Source of the DNA: Bacteroides sp. SM23_62_1
GTDB taxonomy: Bacteria > Bacteroidota > Bacteroidia > Bacteroidales > SM23-62
Assembly (NCBI GenBank): GCA_001304505.1
Contig: LJUQ01000013.1
Span: 1 to 35,355, forward strand
DNA length: 35,355 nt
Direction: 5' to 3'
Shown: in pieces, positions 8,936-17,421 of the stretch
Position numbering within the stretch: position 1 is the first letter of the stretch
Layout: the number at the start of each line of letters is the position of its first letter
Translations under genes and position numbers: made by a program
Notes under the pieces: generated by a model
The model's input: only the letters and a program-made list of their open reading frames with translations
What the model was told of the DNA's origin: nothing
Databases searched by the model: none

Positions 8936-11167
8936 ATGAAATATTCCGAATTACACGAAAAAATCAATCAGGTATACGATCATATCAATGATCATGAAGT
9001 GATTGATGCTTTTGATAAACTGCTGGATCTTACAGCAGTGTGCAGGAACAAGGATTTTGCCAACCAGCTTGAGAAATATCGTGAAACATACCGGAATATC
9101 CTGAAATATTCTTTTGAGCTCGGGGATGATCCCGAAAAGGAAAAAGTATACAAGCATCTGATGAAATCAATCCTGGAGCTGACAGATGATATAAAAGAAG
9201 ATATCATATTTCACCAGAAACTGCTTGGTTATTATATCATTAAGGGGGAAGTGGAAAGAGCATCCCGGTTGCTGACCGGGAAGTCTGCCAAGCTGGTTGA
9301 TAAAATGACATTTCAGAAGGAGATACAACAAATCCTCGGAGATACAGAGGTATCGGGTGATGCGGGAAAAGTACCGGCACAGGAAGAATATTACCGGAGC
9401 CTGATTAATATCTTCAGAATCATCTGGATGACAGATAAATTCAGTGAGGATGAAATGAACCTTGTCAGGCAAATCATTACTTCCCGGTTCATACCCTGGC
9501 ATGATAAAAGCATCCTGGTCAGTTCACTCACACTATCACTTATTCGTCATTTTGATGTACAGAAAGCCAGTCTCCATTTTGATTTTTTTGATCATAAGGA
9601 AAACCAGGTATGGCAGCGGGCATTGGCCGGCCTGGTGCTTGGACTCTATTTCCATGACCAGAAACTGAAGTATTATCCTGAAATTGAACAACGTATCAAA
9701 TTAATCAAAGAACAGAAAAACTTTGATAAGAATATTGAAGCAATCATTCTTCAGTATCTCAAAGCACGGGAAACGGAAAAAGTAACACGGAAAATCAGGG
9801 AGGAGATTTTTCCTGAGATGATGAAGATCAAATCCACACTTGAAGAGAAATTAGACCTCGAAGATCTTCTATCTAAAAAATATATTGATGAAAAGAACCC
9901 GGAATGGGAAACGGTTTTTAAAGATACCCCGGATATTTATGAAAAACTGGAGCAATTTTCCACGCTGCAGATGGAAGGATCGGATGTCTTTCTGAGTGCT
10001 TTTGCCATGTTGAAAAGATTTCAGTTTTTCAGTGAGTTCAGCAACTGGTTTGTACCATTTTACAGGGATAATGAAAATGTTGTCAAAGCATTAAAGGACC
10101 AGAAGGAAGAGTTTGATGTTTCACTTTTTGTTGAAGGATTGGAGAGGTCAAACGTTCTGTGCAATTCGGATAAATATTCTTTTTGTCTGAATATCAGGAA
10201 TATGCCATCACTTCAAAAATCCATGATGATGGAAATGTTTAACATGGAGATCAAAGCCATGAACGAACTGTCATCAAATGATGAAGTACTTGATCAATTT
10301 ATTAAGGACCGGACCATCTATACCCAATACCTCCAGGATATGTACAGGTTTTTCAAGCTTCATCCCATGAGGGAGGAGTTTGAGGATGTTTTTGAGATAC
10401 CGTTCAACATTGAAAGAAGTCACATCATTAACTTACTGATCAGTGACGAAAAGATACTGAGGAATATTGGTGAGTTTTATTTTGAAAAAGAATATTACCG
10501 TGAAGCTATCAATATATTAAGTCACCTTCCCTGTGATGAAAGTGATTTTGAGGTATTTGAAAAAATTGCTTATGGTTATCAGAAGCAGGGAGAATTTCAG
10601 AGGGCAATAGAGAATTATCACAAGGCAGAACTTTTCGATAAGAACAAAATATGGATATTCAAAAAGATCGCCTTCTGCTATCGCAAACTGGGTGATTTTA
10701 AGTCATCCCTGAAATATTACAGGGAGGCAGAGAAACAGGATCCGGAAAATCTTTATATCCAGGCATATATTGGCCATACCTATATGGATATGGAAAATTT
10801 TGAAGCTGCCCTTAAATACTATTACAAGGTTGAATACCAGGATCCCTCAAATTATAAGATCTACAGGCCGATTGCCTGGTGTTCATTTGCCATTGGTAAA
10901 TTTGACAGTGCGAGGAAATATTTTGAGAAAGCCATTAACAAGGAGGGTACCAGGAATGATTTTGTCAACCTCGGTCATATAGAGTGGTGTAGGGGACACA
11001 GATCGGAAGCAATTGAGAACTACAAAAAAGCATTGATCAGGTCAGGTGCCGATTTTAACTGGCTTGCTTCGGTTTTTGAACAGGATAAAAAATATTTGCT
11101 GAAGCATGGTATCAGATCGTTTGATATTCCCCTGATGATGGATTATTTGAAGCTGATAGAAGAATAG
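8936..11167 (+). CDS. Cytosolic tetratricopeptide-repeat protein
   Basis: 743 residues without a signal peptide or transmembrane segment. The first ~490 residues are helical and rich in charged residues, without a family I recognise. From about 506 to 735 there are consecutive TPR units with the usual spacing of small and aromatic residues (GEFYFEKEYYREAINIL, YQKQGEFQRAIENYHKA, YRKLGDFKSSLKYYREA, YMDMENFEAALKYYYKV, SFAIGKFDSARKYFEKA, EWCRGHRSEAIENYKKA). It is probably a protein-protein interaction scaffold. It stands as a single gene between an AT-rich repeat spacer and a strong bidirectional terminator. No enzyme motif was seen. Confidence 0.85.
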   Translation: MKYSELHEKINQVYDHINDHEVIDAFDKLLDLTAVCRNKDFANQLEKYRETYRNILKYSFELGDDPEKEKVYKHLMKSILELTDDIKEDIIFHQKLLGYYIIKGEVERASRLLTGKSAKLVDKMTFQKEIQQILGDTEVSGDAGKVPAQEEYYRSLINIFRIIWMTDKFSEDEMNLVRQIITSRFIPWHDKSILVSSLTLSLIRHFDVQKASLHFDFFDHKENQVWQRALAGLVLGLYFHDQKLKYYPEIEQRIKLIKEQKNFDKNIEAIILQYLKARETEKVTRKIREEIFPEMMKIKSTLEEKLDLEDLLSKKYIDEKNPEWETVFKDTPDIYEKLEQFSTLQMEGSDVFLSAFAMLKRFQFFSEFSNWFVPFYRDNENVVKALKDQKEEFDVSLFVEGLERSNVLCNSDKYSFCLNIRNMPSLQKSMMMEMFNMEIKAMNELSSNDEVLDQFIKDRTIYTQYLQDMYRFFKLHPMREEFEDVFEIPFNIERSHIINLLISDEKILRNIGEFYFEKEYYREAINILSHLPCDESDFEVFEKIAYGYQKQGEFQRAIENYHKAELFDKNKIWIFKKIAFCYRKLGDFKSSLKYYREAEKQDPENLYIQAYIGHTYMDMENFEAALKYYYKVEYQDPSNYKIYRPIAWCSFAIGKFDSARKYFEKAINKEGTRNDFVNLGHIEWCRGHRSEAIENYKKALIRSGADFNWLASVFEQDKKYLLKHGIRSFDIPLMMDYLKLIEE

Positions 11168-11217
11168 ATTTATGATTCAAGGGATATTTGCTGGCAAATA
11201 TCCCTTGAATCATAAAT
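11168..11217. terminator. Perfect 24-bp bidirectional terminator hairpin
   Basis: The arms 11168-11191 and 11194-11217 are exact reverse complements of 24 nt with TG between them. The palindrome starts right after the TAG stop of the TPR gene, and TTTTT follows at 11217-11221. Its right arm contains the TGA stop and last two codons of the convergent GNAT-like gene. A T-rich tract follows only on the plus side; the minus-strand arm is flanked by AT-rich codons of the TPR gene end. It most likely ends transcription of both convergent genes. Confidence 0.85.
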
Positions 11218-12331
11218 TTTTCTGGTAGATTCTGTATTTTTTGTATACTATTCCCCCAAATCGTTCCATTTCCGCTCTTACTTTATAGTTATCTTCCATT
11301 TCAAGGTGGCTATCGACGATTTCGAATCCTGCTTTTTTAGCAGATCCAAACATTTTTATTGCCATTACCGCATCCAGACCAATATTGCGGAAATCCTTGC
11401 GGATAGCTCCCAGCATCAGGTTCAACTGTTTTGTTTTTTTTGCAGACCGTAGTATATGAATGATCCCGAAGGGAAAAAGATATCCGCGTGAACGGATAAT
11501 TCCTTTGCTCATATCAGGCATTCCCAGGATGAAAGCCACCAATTCATTTTTGTTGTTCAGAATACATTTTACAAACCTTGGATCCAGGATAGGCATATAA
11601 CGTGCTGCCAGGTCATCCATCTCCTTGCCGGACATCGGGTCGAATCCATAAATATCCATGAAGGTTTCATTTACAAGGCTCAGGACGGGCCTGATCATGG
11701 GTTTCATCTGGGATTTTTTTTCAAACTCCAGGACAGTTAGCTGGTGATTATTCAGTGAGCGGGTACTGATTTTTTCATAAATTTCCGGGATTTTATCCGG
11801 CAGGTTAATCTTATAGACAACAAGGTCAATTTTTTTAACATAGTTGTTGGCCTGGATAAGGTCTATCATATAAGGCCAGTTGCAGTTAGTTGCAATGGCA
11901 ACCGGCTCATCGAATCCTTCGACCAGGAAACCCTGTGGATCTTTATCCGAGAATCCGAGGGGACCCACAATTTTCTCCATACCCTTTGAACGGGCCCATT
12001 CTTCCACTTTATTCAGGAGAGCTTCGGCAACATCCGGTTCATTCCGGCATTCCGGCCAGCAGAATCGTGCGTCATTTTCATGATGACTCTCGTTATACCG
12101 GTGGTTGATAATCCCCATAATTCTTCCGGCTACCTGGTCTCCCCGGTAAGCAAGCAAAAGGATGGTATCACAATAAGAGAATGATTTGTTTTTTTCAGGA
12201 TTGAAATATTGCCAGTCATCCACATAAAGTGGAGGCACCCAGTTTTGATGGCCTTGATGGATCTGTTCGGGAAGATGAATAAACCTGTGAAGGTCTTTTT
12301 TCCCTTCTACCTCTTTGATTTTAAGGATCAT
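11210..12331 (-). CDS. GNAT-like acyltransferase, YghO-type
   Basis: 373 residues. The protein resembles the long GNAT-superfamily proteins related to E. coli YghO. The first part (MILKIKEVEGKKDLHRFIHL, then HQNWVPPLY) is the conserved N-terminus of this group; LLLAYRGDQVAGRIMGIIN (about 58-76) is a GNAT strand-turn-strand; GPLGFSDKDPQGFLVEGF (about 123-140) is a group hallmark; a second acyltransferase-like half follows (FILGMPDMSKG, then the helix near DAVMAIKMFGSAKKAG). The substrate is unknown. The C-terminal codons overlap the shared terminator with the TPR gene. The caspase gene lies upstream on the same strand, 114 bp away, so a joint transcript is possible but not shown. Confidence 0.75.
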   Translation of the reverse strand: MILKIKEVEGKKDLHRFIHLPEQIHQGHQNWVPPLYVDDWQYFNPEKNKSFSYCDTILLLAYRGDQVAGRIMGIINHRYNESHHENDARFCWPECRNEPDVAEALLNKVEEWARSKGMEKIVGPLGFSDKDPQGFLVEGFDEPVAIATNCNWPYMIDLIQANNYVKKIDLVVYKINLPDKIPEIYEKISTRSLNNHQLTVLEFEKKSQMKPMIRPVLSLVNETFMDIYGFDPMSGKEMDDLAARYMPILDPRFVKCILNNKNELVAFILGMPDMSKGIIRSRGYLFPFGIIHILRSAKKTKQLNLMLGAIRKDFRNIGLDAVMAIKMFGSAKKAGFEIVDSHLEMEDNYKVRAEMERFGGIVYKKYRIYQKNL

Positions 12332-12445
12332 ACTGGCAAATAAAATACCAAATCTTCTCTTATTTGAAAGAATCGTTGGTTAAAGGTATCAATAATGTAG
12401 AAAAGTAAGCATTCTTTTGTATCCGAATCACTTTTGTGAGGGGAC

Positions 12446-14323
12446 TCACTGTTTCAGTTTTGCAGCCCTGAGGGTATCATCATCTGAGATTGCATAACCT
12501 GGCAGAATGTATGTTAATCCCAGGTTGGGATCATATACTTCCAGGTCATTTCCATTCCAGGTTGAGGTTAACTCGTATTGAATAATCTGGCCATGACGAT
12601 AGACCCAGTAATTATTGCCTGACCGTCGCCAGAATACTCCTGTGGAAGAAAATAATATGATAGCATTGCGTGTTGACATTTTGTTGCTGGATGCCCAATC
12701 TTTCAACAGGTAGGTCTGCTGGTAGGTTTTTTCGTAAACGATGAGATCGTTGCCAGAATAATCTGCCACCGTGGTTTCCTCACCGGCGAATTGAACCCCG
12801 TTACGATAGAGGAAATATGTATTATCCTGCCTCTGCCAGGTGATCATACCGGGTATGGCAACGATTTCTGCCGGCCTGAGCTGGTTATCATTACGGTTGT
12901 ACAGGTCCTTCAGCAGGAATGAACCTGCTGATTGTTCATCATATACAATCAGGTCATTCCCGCTCCATTGGGAAAATGTACGGAATCCGATCTGTTCGCC
13001 ATTAACATATAGAAAATAATGCTGTCCGTCATTTCTCCACAGTGTTCCATTTGTTGACGGGACCGCTTCAGCCGGATAAACATTACCATCTTGGAAACTG
13101 GTGAAAAAGGCACAGAGATAATATTGTCTATTCTGCGTATTATAGATTAGCCTGTGTTCATCATATACTGACATTATTGTTTGTTTTGTTATATCCTTAC
13201 CCTGGTCAAAAAACCAGTATAGATTATCCCGTGATCTCCAGCAGGTGGTGACATCATAAGGCAGGCTTATCGCTTCACGATAGGTATTATCCTGGTGTAA
13301 CCGGTAATCATCCAGAATAAAGTATTTACCGGTATTATGGTGATAGACCAGCAGATCATCATCGCATACGGCATTGGATATTTCAGATGAGATATCCCTG
13401 TTATCCATCAGGATACTGAACCTGTTGTCCATGGCTTTCCACTGTACATTATAAAGTGGTTCGGTGTTAAACAATGCATTAAATTCCTCTTCCCACAAAT
13501 CCTTATCGAGCTCGTTCACAGTGGTTTCCGTTATTTGGGCGGTGGATTCTTCTTCGACAAAATAGAAATCACCTACCAGGGATGATGATTCCCATGGTAT
13601 CTGTTGTTGATCGCTAATCTCCAGCACATTAACCCTGACGTTTTTAAAGATATCCTCTATTTTGAGTTTAGGCTTCCTGATTTGTTTCAGTAATTCCTGA
13701 GTATATAATCCATTCTCTCCCGTTCCGTCCGACGCAACTGATCCCGGGGCGGTAGCATAGGCGATCAGGGTACCTGCCGGTGCGTTGATAAAGGCGAGTC
13801 CCTGTGATGCTGACCGCCAGCTCCTTGAGAAGGGGTTATTACGGCATGCATCCAATATGATGATGTTCATCCTGTTATGTGCAGCCTCCATCTGGGCCAG
13901 GACAAATCCCACATCAACACTTTCATATTCCACCTCTTCCTCCCTGTAAATTTCAGCCTGTGTTGGGATAAGGTAATTCTTACCATTAACCTGGATACCA
14001 TGGCCTGCATAATAAAACAGTCCGACGCCACCGTTCTGTATTTTTTCCCCAAATTCACGGATAGCTCTTTTCATATCTGCCGTCGTTGTTACATTCTCAT
14101 ATTTAAGCACTTCAAAGTCTGTTTCCTGGAGTGCCGTGGCCATCGCCCTGGCATCGTTCACGGGATTCAGCAGGGGGCCTGCGTTATAGTCTGAGTTGCC
14201 GATGACCAGGGCAACTCTCTGGTTAAGATTACTGACCTGGGAAACTGCCGGTGCTAAGGTAAAAACAGGATAATAAACCAGGATGAGGAGGAATCTTATG
14301 ATGTGTTTTGTCTTTCGGTTCAT
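12446..14323 (-). CDS. Exported caspase-like (C14) protein with C-terminal W/Y repeat domain
   Basis: 625 residues. Residues 1-29 are a signal peptide. The caspase (peptidase C14, metacaspase-like) domain covers about 35-255: RVALVIGNSDY, then YYAGHG with catalytic His108, then IIILDACRNNPF with catalytic Cys160. Both catalytic residues are intact, so it should be an active cysteine peptidase in the periplasm or at the surface. Residues 290-625 hold about five copies of a roughly 67-residue unit with the pattern GNDLxVY, FxLxD, xAxxxP, WRxxxNxYxxYxNG. The series begins and ends with half units, as in circularly closed beta-propellers. No fused STAND ATPase or TPR is present. The gene is preceded by a tandem-repeat spacer. 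Confidence 0.9.
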   Translation of the reverse strand: MNRKTKHIIRFLLILVYYPVFTLAPAVSQVSNLNQRVALVIGNSDYNAGPLLNPVNDARAMATALQETDFEVLKYENVTTTADMKRAIREFGEKIQNGGVGLFYYAGHGIQVNGKNYLIPTQAEIYREEEVEYESVDVGFVLAQMEAAHNRMNIIILDACRNNPFSRSWRSASQGLAFINAPAGTLIAYATAPGSVASDGTGENGLYTQELLKQIRKPKLKIEDIFKNVRVNVLEISDQQQIPWESSSLVGDFYFVEEESTAQITETTVNELDKDLWEEEFNALFNTEPLYNVQWKAMDNRFSILMDNRDISSEISNAVCDDDLLVYHHNTGKYFILDDYRLHQDNTYREAISLPYDVTTCWRSRDNLYWFFDQGKDITKQTIMSVYDEHRLIYNTQNRQYYLCAFFTSFQDGNVYPAEAVPSTNGTLWRNDGQHYFLYVNGEQIGFRTFSQWSGNDLIVYDEQSAGSFLLKDLYNRNDNQLRPAEIVAIPGMITWQRQDNTYFLYRNGVQFAGEETTVADYSGNDLIVYEKTYQQTYLLKDWASSNKMSTRNAIILFSSTGVFWRRSGNNYWVYRHGQIIQYELTSTWNGNDLEVYDPNLGLTYILPGYAISDDDTLRAAKLKQ

Positions 14324-14385
14324 AATGAATACAGAATTGAAACAAATGGTTATGCGCTAAATTATAAAAAACGATGGGATAATGG

Positions 14386-14691
14386 AATCCTCCTGGATGG
14401 TATCATGCTTCTCCTGTAGCTTTTTTTTTGCCCCATGCTTACAAATTCCCCTGGTGATAACCCCTGGAGTTCTTTAAACTCCTGAAGGGTATCATCCTTC
14501 TCCTGAAGTTATTTTTTATCCCGTGCTTGAAAATTCCCCTGGTGATAACCCCTGGAGCTCTTTGAACTCCCGGAGGGTATCATCCTTCTCCTTAAGCTTT
14601 TTTATCATCCCATGTGGTTGTTGATAAACCTTGGAGCTCTTAAAATCCTTGTAGAGTATCATCCTTCTCCTGGGTTGATAACCACTGGAGA
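14386..14691. repeat. ~88-bp direct tandem repeat, about 3.4 copies
   Basis: The motif TATCATCCTTCTCCTG recurs with its surroundings at 14401 (with one change), 14490, 14578 and 14657, giving periods of 89, 88 and 79 bp. Each unit contains CCCCTGGTGATAACCCCTGG followed by a small hairpin GGAGTT-loop-AACTCC. The last unit is shortened. Differences between copies show the array is not brand new. It lies 62 bp upstream of the start of the caspase gene and between two divergently transcribed genes. Confidence 0.8.
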
Positions 14692-14721
14692 GTTATATCC
14701 ACCTCCCAACTCCAACTCTCG

Positions 14722-14886
14722 CACCCACAAACCCACAACCCACAACCCACAACCCACAACCCACAACCCACAACCCACAACTCACAACCCACAACTCACA
14801 ACTCACAACCCACAACTCACAACCCACAACTCACAACCCACAACCCACGACTCACAACCCACGATCCACGACTCACGACTCACAAT
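14722..14886. repeat. Heptamer satellite CCCACAA
   Basis: About 23 tandem copies of the heptamer CCCACAA with variants CTCACAA, CCCACGA, CTCACGA and TCCACGA. The left part is nearly pure and the right part is more diverged. It forms part of the 687-bp gap 14324-15010, which contains no convincing gene; an open frame across it is only the repeat translated. Confidence 0.9.
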
Positions 14887-14945
14887 TGCACTCCCTCATA
14901 ATGCTACAGCAACTGCCTTTTTACAAATGTTTGCACCACAAACAT

Positions 14946-14975
14946 TTTGCTCCTCATGATTTATTTTTACATTTG
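14946..14975 (+). promoter_or_regulatory. Bacteroidota promoter for the AGCS symporter
   Basis: TTTG at 14946-14949 is followed after 18 nt by TACATTTG at 14968-14975, an exact match to TAnnTTTG. Transcription would start near 14982 and give a leader of about 29 nt before the symporter ATG at 15011. It lies just past the heptamer satellite. Confidence 0.65.
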
Positions 14976-15010
14976 TTGACTTTAATCCGTTCATTTTTCA
15001 GATCATACAG

Positions 15011-16723
15011 ATGGAAGCAATCTACAATTTTCTGACAAAGCTGGACACCTATATTGGAGGGCATCCATGGTTCGTATTTCTTCTGCTCGGCACAGGCATT
15101 TTTTTTACAATATATCTTAAGTTTCCGCAGATCAGGTATTTCCGTCATGCAGTTAAATGTGTAAGAGGAAAATTTGATAAGGAAGGCGATATCGGTGATG
15201 CCACACATTTCCAGGCTCTTGCCACTGCTTTGTCCGGGACGGTAGGGACAGGAAATATTGCCGGGGTGGCACTGGCCATTCATCTCGGGGGACCTGCTGC
15301 CCTGTTCTGGATGTTGATCACCGCCATGTTTGGTATGACCACAAAATTTGTCGAGGTAACAATATCACATAAATACCGTGATGTACTGCCCGATGGCTCT
15401 GTATCGGGAGGACCGATGTATTACATGAAAAAACGGCTTAATATCAGGCTTCGAAGCGGGAAAGTCATCAGGATAGGTATCTTCCTTGGGGCTTTCTTTG
15501 CTATTGCTACCATATTGTCCTCTTTCGGAACCGGCAATCTTCCACAGATAAACAGCATATCAAATTCAATTTTTGCAACATTCGGTTTAAAACAAATCAT
15601 TACAGGTGCCGTACTGGCCGTTCTGCTGGCCCTTATTATCATTGGCGGCATAAAACGTATTGCCAAGGTCACCTCCCGGCTGGTTCCGTTCATGGCTATC
15701 CTGTATTTTATCGGTGCACTGCTTGTTATAGGCACCAATTATCAGAATATCATTCCTTCACTCATATCTATTGTTCAGGATGCTTTTACCGGTACGGCAG
15801 CTGCCGGAGGATTCCTGGGTGCAAGTTTTGCATTTGCTTTTAACAGGGGTGTGAACAGGGGCCTGTTTTCCAATGAAGCAGGCCAGGGATCCGCTCCCAT
15901 TGCACATGCTGCAGCACGAGCCCATGAACCTGTATCGGAGGGACTGGTAGCAATCCTTGAACCCTTTATCGATACAATCATTATCTGTACATTAACAGGA
16001 TTGGTATTGCTATCATCAGGTGCATGGAAAGATAAGGTCGAAAATCAATTTCAGCAGGCAGATATGATATTCCTTACCGGGGAATATCATGAACAAAATC
16101 AACCGGATAGTAAAAAACTGTATCGTTTCCTGGCCAATAAGGATACATTAGAACTTTATAACGGTGTGCTCGAGATCAGGGAGGGGATCATGACAGATCA
16201 TGTCACACTTCTGAATGCCCGGTCTGTTGCTGAAGATGTTAAATTTTACAGGAAAGGGGAGATATTCAGTGGCGCACTTGATATCGTTAAAGGAAAGCTG
16301 CAGGACGAGACGGGGGATATTGTTGTGCAGGGCAAATCCCTCCTGCACAGTGCGCCCCTGACAACAGAAGCCTTTACCCGTAGTATACTGGGCAGATGGG
16401 GGAAATATATTGTCTCTATCGGGCTCCTGCTGTTTGCATTTTCCACCGCCATATCCTGGTCATACTATGGTGACCGGGCAGTGACATACCTGGTGGGACC
16501 GAAATATGTAATTTATTACAGACTCATTTATGTGGCTGGATTTTTCTTTGCGTCATTTACCGATACAACGATTGTATGGGCACTGTCTTATATTACCATC
16601 ACATTGATGGCCATACCCAACCTGATTGGTATCCTGATCCTATCACCCGAAATTAAAAAAACGATAAAGTCTTACTGGATCGATTTCAGGAATGATTGGC
16701 CGGATGAAAAATTGCCCGAATAA
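15011..16723 (+). CDS. AGCS family sodium/alanine-type symporter with extra soluble insertion
   Basis: 570 residues, longer than usual AGCS members (about 450-500). The alanine-or-glycine:cation symporter signature is clear: [20 protein letters not shown] (73-92), [11 protein letters not shown] (133-143), [20 protein letters not shown] (277-296) and the late SWSYYGDRA (482-490). It is an inner-membrane sodium-coupled uptake protein for alanine or glycine-like amino acids. About 110 polar residues (roughly 338-450) sit between two late transmembrane segments, at a loop that is short in the typical family member, and look like a folded beta-rich extra domain. It is monocistronic, with a good promoter upstream and a convergent neighbour 9 bp downstream. 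Confidence 0.93.
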   Translation: MEAIYNFLTKLDTYIGGHPWFVFLLLGTGIFFTIYLKFPQIRYFRHAVKCVRGKFDKEGDIGDATHFQALATALSGTVGTGNIAGVALAIHLGGPAALFWMLITAMFGMTTKFVEVTISHKYRDVLPDGSVSGGPMYYMKKRLNIRLRSGKVIRIGIFLGAFFAIATILSSFGTGNLPQINSISNSIFATFGLKQIITGAVLAVLLALIIIGGIKRIAKVTSRLVPFMAILYFIGALLVIGTNYQNIIPSLISIVQDAFTGTAAAGGFLGASFAFAFNRGVNRGLFSNEAGQGSAPIAHAAARAHEPVSEGLVAILEPFIDTIIICTLTGLVLLSSGAWKDKVENQFQQADMIFLTGEYHEQNQPDSKKLYRFLANKDTLELYNGVLEIREGIMTDHVTLLNARSVAEDVKFYRKGEIFSGALDIVKGKLQDETGDIVVQGKSLLHSAPLTTEAFTRSILGRWGKYIVSIGLLLFAFSTAISWSYYGDRAVTYLVGPKYVIYYRLIYVAGFFFASFTDTTIVWALSYITITLMAIPNLIGILILSPEIKKTIKSYWIDFRNDWPDEKLPE

Positions 16724-16732
16724 TTAGTTCAG

Positions 16733-17371
16733 TTAAAATTCAAAGACATAATCAATGCCAATGATATGTGAGTGAAGAGGATTTTTTACATTTCTCTTAT
16801 CCCGGTACCTGTAAAAAAAATCGATGGAATTCCGCTTACCAATTTTCCATTCCACACCTATATCAAATCGGATCTGTTCATTTTCTGACTGATCTGTCTG
16901 AAGGTGAAATATCGCTTCGGAAGCTATGAATGGATCAATCTTACAGTTCCTGATATTATAATCAATGGATATCTTTTCTCTTAAATAATGATCGGTATCT
17001 ATATCTTCAGCAAATTCTGAATTGTACTGGCTCCTGAGTTTAATACCGAACCTGTCCAGTTCTCCCCGCAGCAATACTTCACCGCTGACCCTGTTTTTCC
17101 TGAAACCCTTAAAATCCGTCGCGTACCTGTAATAGGATCCAAGCCACAGGAATTTAACAGGTTTGAAATAACCCCCGCCTTCGAAATATATTGTCTTGGT
17201 GTGAACCAGAAATTCATCCCTTCGATATCCCTGCTCGAAATAAAGCCTGAATTTCTTCCCGAAATCTTTTCTTACCTGTGCTGCAAGCCAGAGTTCAAAA
17301 TCAGTGTCCTGGCTGAGAATAGGAAGCTGAATCAGAGATAGAAGAAAGGCTATCAGAAGATTCCTTGACAA
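16733..17371 (-). CDS. DUF2490 outer-membrane beta-barrel-like protein
   Basis: 212 residues. Residues 1-20 are a signal peptide ending at LSQ. The rest is made of alternating-pattern beta strands rich in Y, F and R (FELWLAAQVRKDF, RLYFEQGYRRDEF, LWLGSYYRYATDF, NSIDFFYRYRDKRNV), ending in IGIDYVFEF, an aromatic C-terminal residue typical of outer-membrane barrels. This matches DUF2490. The function is unknown. It lies 50 bp downstream of rlmD on the same strand and may share its transcript. Confidence 0.88.
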   Translation of the reverse strand: MSRNLLIAFLLSLIQLPILSQDTDFELWLAAQVRKDFGKKFRLYFEQGYRRDEFLVHTKTIYFEGGGYFKPVKFLWLGSYYRYATDFKGFRKNRVSGEVLLRGELDRFGIKLRSQYNSEFAEDIDTDHYLREKISIDYNIRNCKIDPFIASEAIFHLQTDQSENEQIRFDIGVEWKIGKRNSIDFFYRYRDKRNVKNPLHSHIIGIDYVFEF

Positions 17372-17421
17372 GGTATGTGGATGTTAAATGTAAATGACTG
17401 TCAAAGATAAAATTATCCAGG

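Noticed and set aside
14722-14886. Possible CRISPR array because of many regular repeats
   Set aside because: The repeat is a 7-bp unit without spacers, so it is a simple satellite.
14612-14959. A 115-codon open frame on the plus strand
   Set aside because: Its middle is the CCCACAA heptamer satellite translated into THNPQPT-like repeats; it is repeat DNA and not a gene.
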